The position numbers and the translations under genes were made by a program. A stretch of 64,000 nucleotides of DNA, from assembly GCF_027596085.1 (NCBI RefSeq), contig NC_072471.1, forward strand, positions 9,879,094-9,943,093, given 5' to 3'. This document shows positions 12,976 through 24,017 of the stretch, piece after piece (position 1 is the stretch's first letter; each line of letters begins with the position of its first letter). The DNA is from Anoplopoma fimbria (Eukaryota; Chordata; Actinopteri; Perciformes; Anoplopomatidae). Below the pieces are notes generated by a model. It was not told the origin of the DNA. It made no database searches and saw nothing but the letters and a program-made list of their open reading frames with translations.

Positions 12976-14154
12976 CTATACTAGTGTATTTTGGAATTGA
13001 AATTATTTCTGTATGTGTTTGCCCCTTTGGATTTGTCTTAAACACACAAACACACATACACACCTTTCTTTGCAGACATTGAGCGTTGATAAGATCCTGC
13101 TGATATCGGAGGTTCACAACACAAAAAAAACACGTCCTTGAGATAACGTTTGAACATGTGCGTAGTTAAAAATCTATCTCCATCCAGTCTTTGAGTATAT
13201 AATGTACTATAGAGGAGGACTGAGACACATGAGAGACCGGGAGGAGAAATGAAAATTGAGTGACTGCAGAGGAAGTGGGGAGGGCTTGCGTTGGCTTTGG
13301 GTAGACGTGGTTTCAATCATCACACATCACATCACACATGACTGCAAAGAAAAAGAAGGAGAGGGTGACGGAGAGAAAGAGAAAACAGAGAGAGGAGAGG
13401 GAGAGCCGAGACCAAAACAAACAGCAGCTCAACTTAAAACACACACTCTCAGTTCTTAATACACGTTTTCAAGCTTAATAATTAATGATTTCAGTTGTGG
13501 TTTTAAGGCATAAACTTGTTGCTTGTTGGTTTTGGATGTTTGCTCTTTGTATACATTATTTTCTCTGATATATGGCTTGTAAAATAAATAAATTAGTGAA
13601 CTGTCGGTGGGATGAATGGAGGGAAGAGGGAGGGAGCAGGGGATGGAGAGAACTGACGAGACGGAAGAAACAGAAGGAGGCAGAGAGCAGTAGGAAAAAA
13701 CCTTTGAGAGGAAATAAAAACAAGGTGAGAGGAGTGGAGCTCCTAAAATAAGCTGTTAGCCGCGGACAGTCCAAACATCCACCGACACTGAAGACGTTTT
13801 TCCTTATCTCCTGTTCCTCCTGCGGCTGTGCATTCCTGTGACTTTTATTGCTTTCTGAGAATATCTCTCCCCAAGCTGCCATGTCCCAACGAGTGATAGG
13901 GACGGATAGAATCAGGTTCTCAGTGATTTATAAGGGCCTTCACGGTCTAATACAACCAAAGCCAGTTTTGAAAAGTCCACATTGACCTCATCAGTCAGTT
14001 GTCTGGATGGTCCAGAGGTATAATTTACCAGATTGAAAGTTCAGTGCTTTCCCCAGTAAGGGGACTTCTTGTCTTCAATCGGAGGTGGAGGTTCAGGTGT
14101 CATATTTACTTCACAATAGTTACCGAGCCAAATCATGAAACCACAGAGAATTAC

Positions 14155-15120
14155 TTAAAGGGACAGTGTACCTCAAACTCAAAAATATGTATTTTTCATC
14201 TTACTTGCAGGGCTATTTCAACACAGTCTCATGGCAATTTGTGAAATAAGCACAAAATAAAATCTATTGACTTAGGTATAGGCAACAAAACCACTTTGTT
14301 AAGATAAGGAAAAACATCATGGTTGGGCTTAGGCTACAAGTCCATGAACAGTTAGGTTTATCATGAAATCCTAGGTTATAACATTATAACATTTCTTTCT
14401 ACAATCAACACTTGAAATGATGAAGGCACTTGCAAATGACAAGGTAGTACAAAATGTAAACCATACTTTGGTGTTTCATTTTTTTACCTCTTTACTTAAG
14501 ATTTCATTAAACGTTTTTTTTTTTCTTTTTACAAAAAGTACCAAAACACTGGCAACAAGGAAGATCTTGGGTAGATAATAATGAGAATAATTTAAATCAT
14601 ACCCCCTAAACTAAAAAGAAATCTGGTTTGAATTGAAATCAAACACTTTTACAAAGCTTGTTTACAAGACGTTTATCTAGGTCCTAGGTTTAGGCAACAA
14701 AACCACCTCTTAGGTGAAGGCAACAACAAGGTGTTGAACACTGCTCTCCTGGTTGGTCTTAGATGTTAGACGTCACATGGACGCATTCATTACTGCTTGT
14801 ACCACGATTAAAGCTCCCAATTGACTCTCCATTGTTTTAATTTTCCTTCTGAGCAACACCAAAAAAAAACAGACAATTCATATCCCTGGACACAAACCAC
14901 ATTTTTTTATTTCTTCCCTATTTCACGAACTTCCATGAAACTGGACTGGCTATTTCAATGAATACAAACTCCCATTATATTGTAGAGAAAGCAGACATCT
15001 CTATGGCGTATATCTCCAAAACAAGGCAACTCACAACAAAACCATGTAGACTGATAAATACCAGAACAAGTAAGAGGGAAAATATGTACTTTTTATTTTT
15101 TGGTGAACTGTGCCTTTAAA
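14155..15120 (-). mobile_element. MITE-like element (outer), interrupted by insertion
   Basis: The left end (ttaaagggacagtgtacctc, 14155-14174) is the imperfect inverted copy of the right end (...ggtgaactgtgcctttaaa, to 15120). The inner right half contains, in reverse orientation, the phrase cgtatatctccaaaacaagg and catctctatggcg, which I recognise from a common percomorph element with 'aaagggacagttcaccc' ends. It is split by a second element at about 14222-14947. Non-coding. Confidence 0.7.
14222..14947. mobile_element. Nested non-autonomous DNA transposon, ~726 bp
   Basis: The direct repeat ggctatttcaa occurs at 14211-14221 and 14948-14958, flanking the insert as a target-site duplication would. 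The insert ends are inverted repeats: cagtctcatggcaatttgtg near the left end against cagtttcatggaagttcgtg read from the right, about 20 of 24 bases matching when extended through gaaat. A few bases (ca on the left, gact on the right) separate the matching TIRs from the duplicated target, so exact ends are uncertain. The interior repeats the phrase aggcaacaaaaccac (about 14281 and 14693), a motif I know from teleost repeats; related sequence is at 35683-35870 and 37250-37430. No transposase frame. Confidence 0.65.
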
Positions 15121-15277
15121 TACCTAAACAACGGTTGAAACCACTGAATCAGCTGCAAACGCGAGTTGTACTGGTTGTTAATAATCACAATGTGTCAATA
15201 ACATGAGTTTACAAAATATATATATATAAACGTAATATATGTTGCTCTTCATTATAGAGAGTGGAAGTTTCTCCACT

Positions 15278-15387
15278 GTCAGGATGGCCGAGCGGTCTAA
15301 GGCGCCAGACTCAAGGTGTGACTCCTTCCTAGTCGATGGGATTTCTGGTCTCCGAATGGAGGCGTGGGTTCAAATCCCACTTCTGAC

Positions 15388-15388
<1 letters not shown>
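15278..15388 (+). tRNA. tRNA-Leu-CAA: tRNA-Leu(CAA), intron-containing, copy A
   Basis: Starts gtcaggatggccgagcggtc (A box) and ends gtgggttcaaatcccacttc (B box/T-arm) plus tgaca. The acceptor stem GTCAGGA/TTCTGAC pairs with one G-T wobble. The T stem GTGGG/CCCAC is perfect. Anticodon CAA is at 15312-15314 in loop CTCAAG. An intron of about 27 bp lies one base 3' of the anticodon (15316-15342), the eukaryotic nuclear position. Long variable arm ctccgaatggag, as expected for a leucine isoacceptor. The intron sequence differs from those of the other copies. It decodes UUG. A T30 run follows and would stop Pol III. Confidence 0.93.

Positions 15389-15390
<2 letters not shown>

Positions 15391-15420
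<30 letters not shown>
15391..15420 (+). terminator. Pol III terminator, T30
   Basis: Thirty consecutive T residues start two bases after the tRNA 3' end. Four T would suffice for Pol III termination. The unusual length may reflect microsatellite growth or an A-tail of a retroposed element on the other strand. Confidence 0.75.
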
Positions 15421-15521
15421 CACCCTCAACATTTCTCTCTCAACCAGCAGAGCAACACAGTGAAGTTATTTTGTTTCTCCGCGATTTCTCTCCGTCTCAA
15501 ACTCGTGTTTCTCGATGCGTT

Positions 15522-15535
15522 AAAAAAAAAAAAAA

Positions 15536-15581
<46 letters not shown>

Positions 15582-15641
15582 CCCTCCTCCTCCTCCTCCT
15601 CCTCCTCCTCCTCCTCCTCCTCCTCCTCCTCCCTCCTCCTC
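15522..15641 (+). repeat. A17-(GA)18-(CCT)n compound low-complexity tract
   Basis: A17 (15522-15538), then GA dinucleotides to about 15578, then CCT triplets to about 15641. The strand switches from all purine to all pyrimidine at 15579. Frames 15364-15748 that encode poly-Arg/Glu or poly-Pro/Ser here are artefacts of the repeats. Confidence 0.95.
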
Positions 15642-15699
15642 CTTTTCTCTGGGTGCGTAATTAGTTGGGGAGCGTTTGGAAACTTGTGATGGCCGTGAG

Positions 15700-16084
15700 G
15701 AGATCTCACTTTATTTCTGACACCTGTTGCCGAGGACACCGCGCACACAGACGTACACAGCCCGTCGCACTGATCTCTGACTGTTTCTCTCTACATGACA
15801 AGTGTGGAGACTTTTGGTGACTGACAGGTCAGCGACTCTGTGGAGACTCGGACAAGAAGGTTCGAGTGCCATGTCTGTGTGAAAGGGGATCGAGCAGGGG
15901 AAGACTGCGGGCTGAAGGGGGTTCCCTTTCAATAAAATAAAAAAATAAAAACACCGGCTTGTCTGTAGTTTCACAGCCGAACTGAGAGTCAAACTTTTCG
16001 GACTTGAGCGCTTCGGATGGTGGGAGGACAAACTTTTTTTCTTGGAGAGCTGAGCAACAACTGGATCCGAGCGCAGCAGAACAG
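15700..16084 (+). other. Putative non-coding first exon (speculative)
   Basis: A non-repetitive, comparatively GC- and CpG-containing island in AT-rich repeat surroundings (for example gaggacaccgcgcacacag, cttgagcgcttcggatgg). It ends in a consensus-like donor, gcagaacag|gtagga, with GT at 16085. It resembles a 5' UTR exon of a + strand transcript. No coding frame is credible. It could be an upstream exon of wnt5b (the next gene after FBXL14 in human), the start of a lncRNA, or chance. The left limit is arbitrary. Confidence 0.3.
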
Positions 16085-17688
16085 GTAGGAACTAGAACAT
16101 CATTTAATAACTTTAACAAAAAAAAAGTTTTCAGGGATACCTCAAAGTACAAGAATCTAATGAATTATTATTATTATATTGACGCACTTATCCCAACCGT
16201 ATGATGGTTTGATATGTGTATGTAATAGCTTCTGTCAGGTTTTGTTAAGCTCTCTCATCTTTGTCCTGACAGTTGTAATAAGTTTAATAAGGTGTTTTAA
16301 TGGGAGATTCCTTCAACTATTGGACTTTTCGTTTATTCTGTACATTCTGAACGGGACACACACACACACACATATATCAGATTTGAAAAAAAAAAAAGTT
16401 AGTTCAAACTTGGTCCGCTGGGCTGCTCCGTTTGAACTTGTAGACTTTTGTTCCCCACAATGTTTCCGTTGTCACAGTCTACTTACAGGATGGGCTTAGT
16501 TCATGACTTTGGCTCCCATATGACAGCGGTGAAATGCACTGTGTGTGTGTGTGTTGAGATCTGCCAACCCCATCGGCCTAAACCAAGGCAGCTCTCTTGC
16601 GTTGCGGTGGAGACCAGGACTATTTTTGGTCGAAATGTTGCACAAATGTTTCTCTCAGTATAGAGAAGTTGCTCTGCCTGCCTTCATCTGGGCCAGAGCA
16701 TGTATTGCATCTTAACTGCACACTGACACCAATCTGACTAACTGTGACCAAGTTCACCTCCTTCATTTGGACAAGTTTTGTAAACACAAGGAGGAGGATC
16801 TCCACATTTTGAGGGATACGCTGGCATATAACAGATGATAGACGCTCTACATATATAGTTTTATTTCGCCCGTATAGGTATATGTGGCTTGTGAATGTGC
16901 TGTGTTTGGTAGGTGGCAGTTACAGGTCAGAGGATCACTGTGCAATCAAACAATAGAGAAATAGATGTCCTGAGATGAGACTATAGAGGAGAGAGGACAT
17001 TGTGTAGTTTGTGACGCTAAATTGGTGCAAGAAATTTGTACAAGCATGACAAGAAGTGTGGGATGTGATAACCTAAAAAATGTGCTCTGAGAAAAGCAGA
17101 AACTCAACTTTAGTGGTGTGTGTTCAAATGATGGCCTTTTTTATTGACAGGATTTTTCTGAATACTCTGTAAATAAATACTATGAAAATGTATTCAGTTA
17201 ACAAGCTGAGACTACATATATAATAATATTACTGTATTTGTTGGTTATTGACGGCTGGTTTCATGGAGGAGCTTGTGTGTTTTTTCCATACATCAGTAGA
17301 CCTATTTAGGTTTTATATTGACCTTTGAACTTGGTTAAATGTAGAAACAGTCTTGTTTGTTCCACACACATCTATCCTAAAGACAAGAACTTAAAAATCT
17401 GTCTTCAACAACAATCAAAAGAACATCATCGTCATAAATTATAAACCGGTTTAATTTACTGAAGGCAAACATATTTCGTGTTTGTAAAGGGCAGACAGAG
17501 CAGAGAAAGTCAAGCTTTTTTCCGTCTGGCAGCACATGTGAAAGCAGACTATCAGATTCTGACAGAACGTCAAGGTCGTCCCTGGTGGTGACGTCTCCGG
17601 TTCGTGGCGCACTTTTTATGGTTTCTAAAAAGTCTGAGACCCACCTGAGCTGTGGAGCAGATTGACAGCAGGGCTGATAAACCTGAGG

Positions 17689-17690
<2 letters not shown>

Positions 17691-17769
<79 letters not shown>
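17691..17769 (+). repeat. (GT)n microsatellite, ~79 bp
   Basis: Uninterrupted GT array followed by a G7 run. Confidence 0.97.
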
Positions 17770-17771
<2 letters not shown>

Positions 17772-18269
17772 GGGGAGGGTAGATAGTAACATTAGATGTG
17801 TAGATAGAGGTGGTGAAAAGTTTTGCTGTCAACAAGTTAGCCATTAGAGAGCGATAATCTCTCTTCCTCCTCCCTCCCTGTCTACCAAGTCAACTTCTGG
17901 TCCTTCTCTTCCCTCCCTCTCGCTGTTTCAGCCATGACATAAATGTTCTCTTTCTTTTCTGCCCTTTGTTCACTTGTCCAGTCTTTTTTAAAATGTTCTG
18001 TCAGTCCTGTATCATGTTGGATTTGATGTTTGAGATTGTGTGGAACTCACCGACTCAAAACATTATCACTTTAGCTGAAGAATAAATAGTTTCAGGATTT
18101 ATATTGCTGATTATAAACCCTTTGTAGATCATCATAAGTATACCTTTTGGTTCATGGCTCAACTTGGTGTTTTAAAAGCAGTTAAATGTGCAGTTGGTTT
18201 TACCCCAAATATTGATTTGTTTCTAAGGAAGAAGTAGCCATTTTCTCATTGTTATTTTTTTTCTTTGCC

Positions 18270-18270
<1 letters not shown>

Positions 18271-18324
<54 letters not shown>

Positions 18325-18325
18325 G
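18271..18325 (+). repeat. (CTGT)n tetranucleotide array, ~55 bp
   Basis: About 13-14 perfect CTGT units, preceded by a T-rich run. Confidence 0.96.
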
Positions 18326-18911
18326 CCCTCTAACTGGAGAGAAAGACCTTTTCTTTAACCAAACCCTGAAGTGCTGTTTGAGTGTCTTGTCCCTTGGGAC
18401 TCTGTAATTAGGGAAGGGGAGTAAGTGTGTGTGTGGTGTGTCTCCACGCTCGATATATGAGAAGATGGGATGTCTGCAAGCATCAATGGATCCTCAAGGT
18501 CATTCAAGGGTCTATTGTGAAGTCTGTGTGAGTGTGTGTCCCATATGTTCAGACACAATGGATTTGGAAGTAGGAATATTCCTCAATGTAAAGTGACCGT
18601 CAAGTAGACTTTTCACAAACTCTTAAAGTCTGAATGAGTGTAAATGTATGTGTGCATGTATGAGTGTCTGGGGGGGGTCTTTAACACTGGATGTGTTACA
18701 TGTGTGTGTAACGTGTGCATGTTCGCGCAGTGGGAGCACTAATGACTAGCTTGGACACACACAGATGGTGGTCCATGTGAAGAGGATGGCCTCTCCAGTT
18801 GAAGAGCCAGTGTTTTAAAACACAGGTCTCTGATTGGTCGACTTGAATCCTGGGAATTCCTCCCAGGACAGTGTATGACAGCATCCGGCTTAACCCCTCC
18901 ACTCCTGGTGC

Positions 18912-19062
<151 letters not shown>

Positions 19063-19902
19063 CCTTTGTTTGCATCTGTTTAGTCAGTTTGGTCTTTAGG
19101 ATGATGCGCTGACTTGGCAGAGAAAAACCCGTGTACACTTTTTATACATGTTTATGTCAATATTTAAAGCAAAACTCAAAACCAGCTTCTCCAATGTGAA
19201 CATTTGCTGCTATAAATAAATCAGTGAATCGAAAAAATGTTCAAGGTTAAACATATAACGTATACACTTAGAACATCTTTGCTTTTGTGTAAGACCAGAA
19301 ACAACCTCATACCACCCTGGTTAATGTAGGGAAATAAAGCATAGAATAGTGGAGGCAACTTGCTGAGGCTAAATATGTAAATCTTTTCATTTAAATATTT
19401 CTTCTTTTTTTTAAATAGTTGGAAATACTGTAGTTTCTTCATTTTCCTTTTCAATAAGATATACAAACAAACTATAATACAAGTTTATGACTCGGAGGCC
19501 GCAGTCTGCACTGAAGCTGCTCCATGTGTTTGTTTGTGTGTTTTAACAATGCAATGTGAACCATGCAATAGTCATTATGGTCAAGTGGTGTGTGTGTGTT
19601 TGTGTGTGAGTGAGTGTCTTATGTGTGTGTATCTCTGCATGCATGCTCTCAAAATGTGACCCTGTGGTATTCGTTTCAGTGTCTGCGCTTTGCGCTTTCT
19701 GCATTCTCGACGCCTGCACGTGTGTGTATGTATGTATGTACGTGTGCGTGTTTTAGGCTCTTCTGGGTCGGCGGTTCAGGGCTATGCGGTGATGTCATCG
19801 GGGCGGCAGGGTGGGGTGACATGGGGTTAGAGTCTGGCAGAGGTCCTGACTCCAGCATCCCTCAAAATGTGTCTGACCAGGAAGTATGTGGCTGTCCCCT
19901 CT

Positions 19903-20036
<134 letters not shown>

Positions 20037-20837
20037 GTCAGTGGTAGCGGTCTGCAGCTGTATGCTTGCAGTGTCCTACACTAATAGTAAAAGAGGTTTA
20101 TGGGAAACTTTATTGAGCCTGAAACCGTTTTAAAAATTCGGCAGGCCGATACAAGGGGACAGTCACAAGACCAAACAACCACAAGACACACAGCATGAGA
20201 CCAGAGGAGCCTGAGTTACTGAGCACCGACGTATTAAAGGCTCACCACTGATTTTATTTTACGTAAAATCAAGTAATCCTCTTCTTCACTGCCCTGGAGT
20301 CAACGAGGTATTAGCCGGTCTCTGCAACACTGCAAGCTGCAATACTGGGGCCAAGCAATCGGCCCGCTCCGAACTATTCTATCAAACATATAAGTATTTC
20401 ACTCAGCCATGAATCTAGATCAAGTCCCAAGGTTGAGGAACTTGGCATTCTGACTGCTGGACGGCTCATGCTCATGCTCTGCGATCTAAATCTTTTGTCA
20501 CTTGAGTTCCTAAAGCACAATGTTTTTCCAAGGTTTGCACCACCATCACACAAAAAGAGCAATATGTCAGTAAGGTAGGAATGTTGGAGGGAAACAATGA
20601 TGTAACTTAATGCGGAGAGCATGCATTCAGTGTTTTGGCTCTGCGCCGCTGTATAAGGGTGTATGAATGGAACAACCCACATAAACACCAAGATCATTAC
20701 AGAGCCAGCCTTTCTCCTCTCCCCTACCCTTCCCTCTCCTCCCTACTCTCCTCTCCTCTCCTCTCTCAGTTGCCCCGATCCAGCGCTGATAAAACTATCA
20801 ACAGCACACCTGCACCGGGTTGGAAAGCTGTGTAACT

Positions 20838-20868
<31 letters not shown>

Positions 20869-21410
20869 TCCTGGCCATATATGACCACAAACCGAAACAG
20901 ATGGGGACGGGAATCTTATTTAGCATGTGCTCACTACAATAAGCCTTTTCTATTCTGCTTTTAACTCTCCCTTTCTCTCTTTCTTCCCATTTTACCTCAA
21001 TGTTTTCCCATAAAACCTCATTTGTTGTTTTCAGTTGAAGAAAACGTAGGTTTGAAGTGAGTATCAGCTAATATTACAAGATATATCACTATTTAGTAGA
21101 GCTAGTCCTTTTTGTTTCCCTGCAATATCCCTGTACATACTTTAATGGTAATCAGTGAGGGTAAGTTATAAACATTTCAAGATGATACAGAAATTGATAT
21201 TCAGGTTCAACAGGTTCAGTTTGTGAGTATTTACTGCTGTTGTTTCTGTCATATGGTAAATAAGTGTTGCTATGCTTCCTCTATAGTCTCCAAGTGCCAA
21301 GTGTTGTAGAGGTATTAATCTGCAAATGGATTGGGTTACATATATCACATACATACATTAACTTTACTACCATACTGAGCTCAGACATTATTTCCTCTTG
21401 AAAAGACCAG

Positions 21411-21480
21411 CCGCCAAAAGTGGGAATCGGACACACGACCCTGGGATTAAGAGTCTAATGCTCTACTGACTCTGCCAAAC
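21411..21480 (-). pseudogene. tRNA-Lys(CTT)-like pseudogene
   Basis: Read on the minus strand it runs from a degenerate 5' part (gtttggcagagtcagtagag) through gactcttaatcccagggtcg to gtccgattcccacttttggc. The anticodon CTT sits in the loop actCTTaatc, and the D-arm and anticodon arm match nuclear tRNA-Lys(CTT) closely. The acceptor stem pairs badly (GTTTGGC against TTTTGGC) and the T stem is broken, so it is probably not functional. It lies at the edge of the tandem duplication that follows. Confidence 0.65.
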
Positions 21481-21932
21481 ATATGGGATATGGGCCCTTA
21501 TAGATTTGGGTATGAACTAACGTAATCCTTTTTTTATCTCCTCACTGGGATCTTCTTATCAGGGGCTAGGTTCCCCTGCAGACACTGCTCTACAGTTTCT
21601 CAAGAACATTTTTGCCCTTGTCTTTGATATATCACCCAAAAACAACAGCACCTAACAACTGCTGGCAATGGTCAAGTCAGCCACAGACTCCAAAAGATGG
21701 CTGATTAGTGTTTTAGGGTTCTTAAAAATCATTTTCTCAGAAGTATCTACTTATCTGAAGTCAATTTAAGCTGCAGTCTCTTGGGAAAAAATCCAAAATG
21801 TGTCAGTCTTTACTCCTGGCTACAGTCTCTCAGTCACTGATTGACTGACTGATTGTTTGATAGCCGGACTGCCGAGCATGTTTTTTTCCATCATGCAAGA
21901 GGAGGCCTAATCTGTATAAACTGTCAGCTGCG

Positions 21933-21971
21933 TAGCATTTACATGCTCTACAGACTGAGCTAATCGGGCTC
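21933..21971 (-). pseudogene. tRNA-Lys-like 5' half
   Basis: On the minus strand the segment reads gcccgattagctcagtctgt followed by agagcatgtaaatgc, matching the acceptor strand, D-arm and start of the anticodon stem of tRNA-Lys. The homology then ends; there is no anticodon loop or T-arm in place. Confidence 0.6.
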
Positions 21972-22230
21972 TCTAAGGTAGGAAAGTAGGTCGTATTTTC
22001 GGCTGCATTGAGTCCAGTGGTCTGAAAATACGGTGGATGGTCGTATTTCTGGGTCAACTCTCCTCACACCCCGCAAGACACATCTATGCAATGTTAGGTT
22101 ACTACGCCCTAACAGTTATGAGAACAACAAATTCATGACATGCTTGGGAAGAGGCACTGCAGAGGCCAAGGTTGGCTACAGTTATTATTGTCCTCGAGGA
22201 CACAAAGATGAAAGCTGCAGGTAAAACATC

Positions 22231-22340
22231 TGTCAGGAGCGGGATTTGAACCCACGCCTCCATTCGGAGACCAGAAGTCTCTTTGCTGAGGAAGGAATCA
22301 ACCTTGAGTCTGGCGCCTTAGACCGCTCGGCCATCCTGAC
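22231..22340 (-). tRNA. tRNA-Leu-CAA: tRNA-Leu(CAA), intron-containing, copy B
   Basis: On the minus strand it starts gtcaggatggccgagcggtc at 22340 and ends cctgaca at 22231. The acceptor stem GTCAGGA/TCCTGAC is fully paired, better than in copies A, D and E. The T stem GTGGG/CCCGC has one T-G wobble. The loop ACTCAAG holds anticodon CAA. The ~26 bp intron is nearly identical to that of copy D (ttgattccttcctcagcaaa). Variable arm ctccgaatggag. A TTTT Pol III stop lies just downstream at 22226-22223. It is embedded between the tandem-duplicated units. Confidence 0.92.
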
Positions 22341-22565
22341 AACTGGAAATCTAAAATCAATCTAGAGCTCACAACTTGCATATCAATAGAAATGACAATT
22401 TTTACAAATTGATAAGAATCTTCAAAAGTGTATAACACCTCCCATTGAGCTGTTTCATTCTGAAACCTTAGGAGGTTAATGCTAAGTGATTTGCTCAAGA
22501 CCACTGGAAGCTGCATTGACTGCTTTAATAAGTTACCCTCTTCCATGTCATATAAAAGCACCTCC

Positions 22566-22609
22566 TCCAAACGGGGGTCTCGAACCCACAACCCTGACAT
22601 TATGCTCCA
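22566..22609 (-). pseudogene. tRNA-like 3' half (unit 1)
   Basis: On the minus strand it reads gcataatgtcagggttgtgg then gttcgagacccccgtttgg, an anticodon-stem remnant, variable region and T-arm with a canonical GGTTCGA B box. The 5' half is not recognisable. Resembles a tRNA-Lys 3' half more than tRNA-Leu. Confidence 0.55.
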
Positions 22610-23420
22610 TTCCATGTGCTCCCTCTCACATTTCATTGTCATGGCAAGTCTTCGCCTCCCAGCACATAAAAACTGAAGGCAATGGTCGACTCAGTCACAG
22701 ACTCTCAATGACAGCTGATTGATGTGTAAGGGCCCTTAGAAATCATTTTCCCAGAAGTATCCACTTATCAATCATCTTCAGTTGCACACATTTGGGAAGA
22801 GACCCAATAATTAGCAGTGTTTACTCTTGGCTACAGTCTCTCGGTAACAGCTGATTGATAGCTGGACTGCCTAGCGTGTCTTTTGAATCATGCAACCAAA
22901 TATATTCATGGCATACATGGGCGACAGAGACACTGGTGTGTGAGGGCTGTTTTGGATTATTTGTTCATCAGTTATGAGAAATGTTTCAATCAGAAGCCAA
23001 GTTCAGCTACAGACACTATTGAACAGTTGCTCAATGACTTCATCTATTTGATTTCCATCCTAATGTTTGAATGACCCTCTCAAAAACATACTCTACCACA
23101 TCAGTGGCATGCTTGGGAAGAGGTTGTACAGGAGGAAAAAAAGGGAAATATTTAATCTAATTCAATATTTACTGTTGCAGCCTTTACTCTTAGTACAGCA
23201 CTGTCATCAAGGCAAACTGCTGAACTGGTTGCCATAGCTACAGGCAAAGGTCAGCTATTGATTTCAGTGACAGCTGATGTTAGAGGGCCCCTCGTATTGT
23301 GTGTGAGCAAACACTTTCTTTGACTTTGAAGAGGTCAAGTTTCATGTCAGTTGTATAGTTTTCCAGAGTTTGATTTTCAGCCTCTCTAAAAAAACAAAAA
23401 ACATTCCCTTAAAACACCAT

Positions 23421-23470
23421 CCAATGTGGGGCTTGAACCCACAACCCTGAGAAATATGATGCGACCAACA
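23421..23470 (-). pseudogene. tRNA-like 3' half (unit 2)
   Basis: On the minus strand it reads gcatcatatttctcagggtt then gtgggttcaagccccacatt. The T stem GTGGG/CCCAC is intact with a B box (GGTTCAAGCC), but no 5' half remains. It is in the equivalent position to the tRNA-like 3' half at 22566. Confidence 0.55.
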
Positions 23471-23816
23471 GTCAGAATTCCAAGTAGGAAACTCAGGCAA
23501 GATTGGTCCAGCACCGAGTTTTGACATATTTCAAAAGTATCAGTCCTCTGATATCCCGTGTGTTGGTATATGTGATTTGGTCTGGACTTCAGATCTCTGA
23601 TATATCATAATAATGATAGTGTAATATGTTTTTAAAGTTAACTACTTCCTGCCACATGACCTTAGGTGGCTTGACAGGTTTTGGGTGGTGACTGTGTCCT
23701 GCCCCCCCCGTGCTGTGTTGACCCATTGTAAATCATTCCCCCCCCCCGTCCCCGTCACTGTCAGCCAGTCAAAACACAGCAATGAATGAAACCGTTCAAA
23801 TCAGCTGGGTGGTCCT

Positions 23817-23819
<3 letters not shown>

Positions 23820-23851
<32 letters not shown>
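23820..23851 (+). repeat. (CA)n microsatellite, 32 bp
   Basis: Perfect CA array, inverted relative to the TG array that begins 86 bp downstream. Confidence 0.95.
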
Positions 23852-23855
<4 letters not shown>

Positions 23856-23936
23856 GAGATCTGTACACCCACATTACACATTTGACCAATGTGAGCACAT
23901 TGCAGAGGTAACGCAGTTTGGCAAAAACAGGTGAGC

Positions 23937-23938
23937 TG

Positions 23939-24002
<64 letters not shown>

Positions 24003-24017
24003 TGTGTGTGCGTGTGT
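23937..24017 (+). repeat. (TG)n microsatellite, ~81 bp, imperfect
   Basis: TG array with TGCG and TCTG interruptions. Confidence 0.95.

Larger units (their letters stand above)
10786..15277. other. Intergenic stretch downstream of erc1
   Basis: No coding exon recognised. It contains a pyrimidine tract (11155-11235), an interspersed repeat (11393-11725), purine-rich tracts (12115-12205, 13340-13410, 13610-13735), the long hairpin at 12897-12975 and a nested transposon at 14155-15120. The small frames between 12015 and 14244 lie over purine/pyrimidine tracts or repeat DNA and show no family motifs. Confidence 0.6.
21660..23470. repeat. Diverged ~1 kb tandem duplication with tRNA-like pieces
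   Basis: The block at 21666-21900 (ggcaatggtcaagtcagcca; cagaagtatctacttatc; ctggctacagtctctcag; gactgccgagcatgt) recurs at 22678-22895 with the same order, about 1014 bp later. A third, more diverged trace occurs at about 23165-23280. Each unit carries a minus-strand tRNA-like 3' half (22566-22609 and 23421-23470), and the tRNA-Lys-like gene at 21411 is in the equivalent place before unit 1. The copies differ by many substitutions and indels, so the duplication is old. Confidence 0.75.

Noticed and set aside
13999..14244. 81-codon frame spanning 13999-14244
   Set aside because: It runs into the MITE at 14155, has no motif, and codon use is unremarkable.
15239..15463. Frame containing MAERSKAPDSR, and the similar one at 35030-35269
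   Set aside because: It is the tRNA-Leu(CAA) gene read as protein, a known source of false gene models.
15711..16152. Minus-strand frames of 106 and 107 residues opposite the candidate exon
   Set aside because: They overlap each other in different frames and show no recognised domain; the island looks like UTR-type sequence rather than coding DNA.
18271..18325. Regular short repeats considered as a CRISPR-like array
   Set aside because: It is a perfect CTGT tetranucleotide array with no spacers; the genome is eukaryotic.
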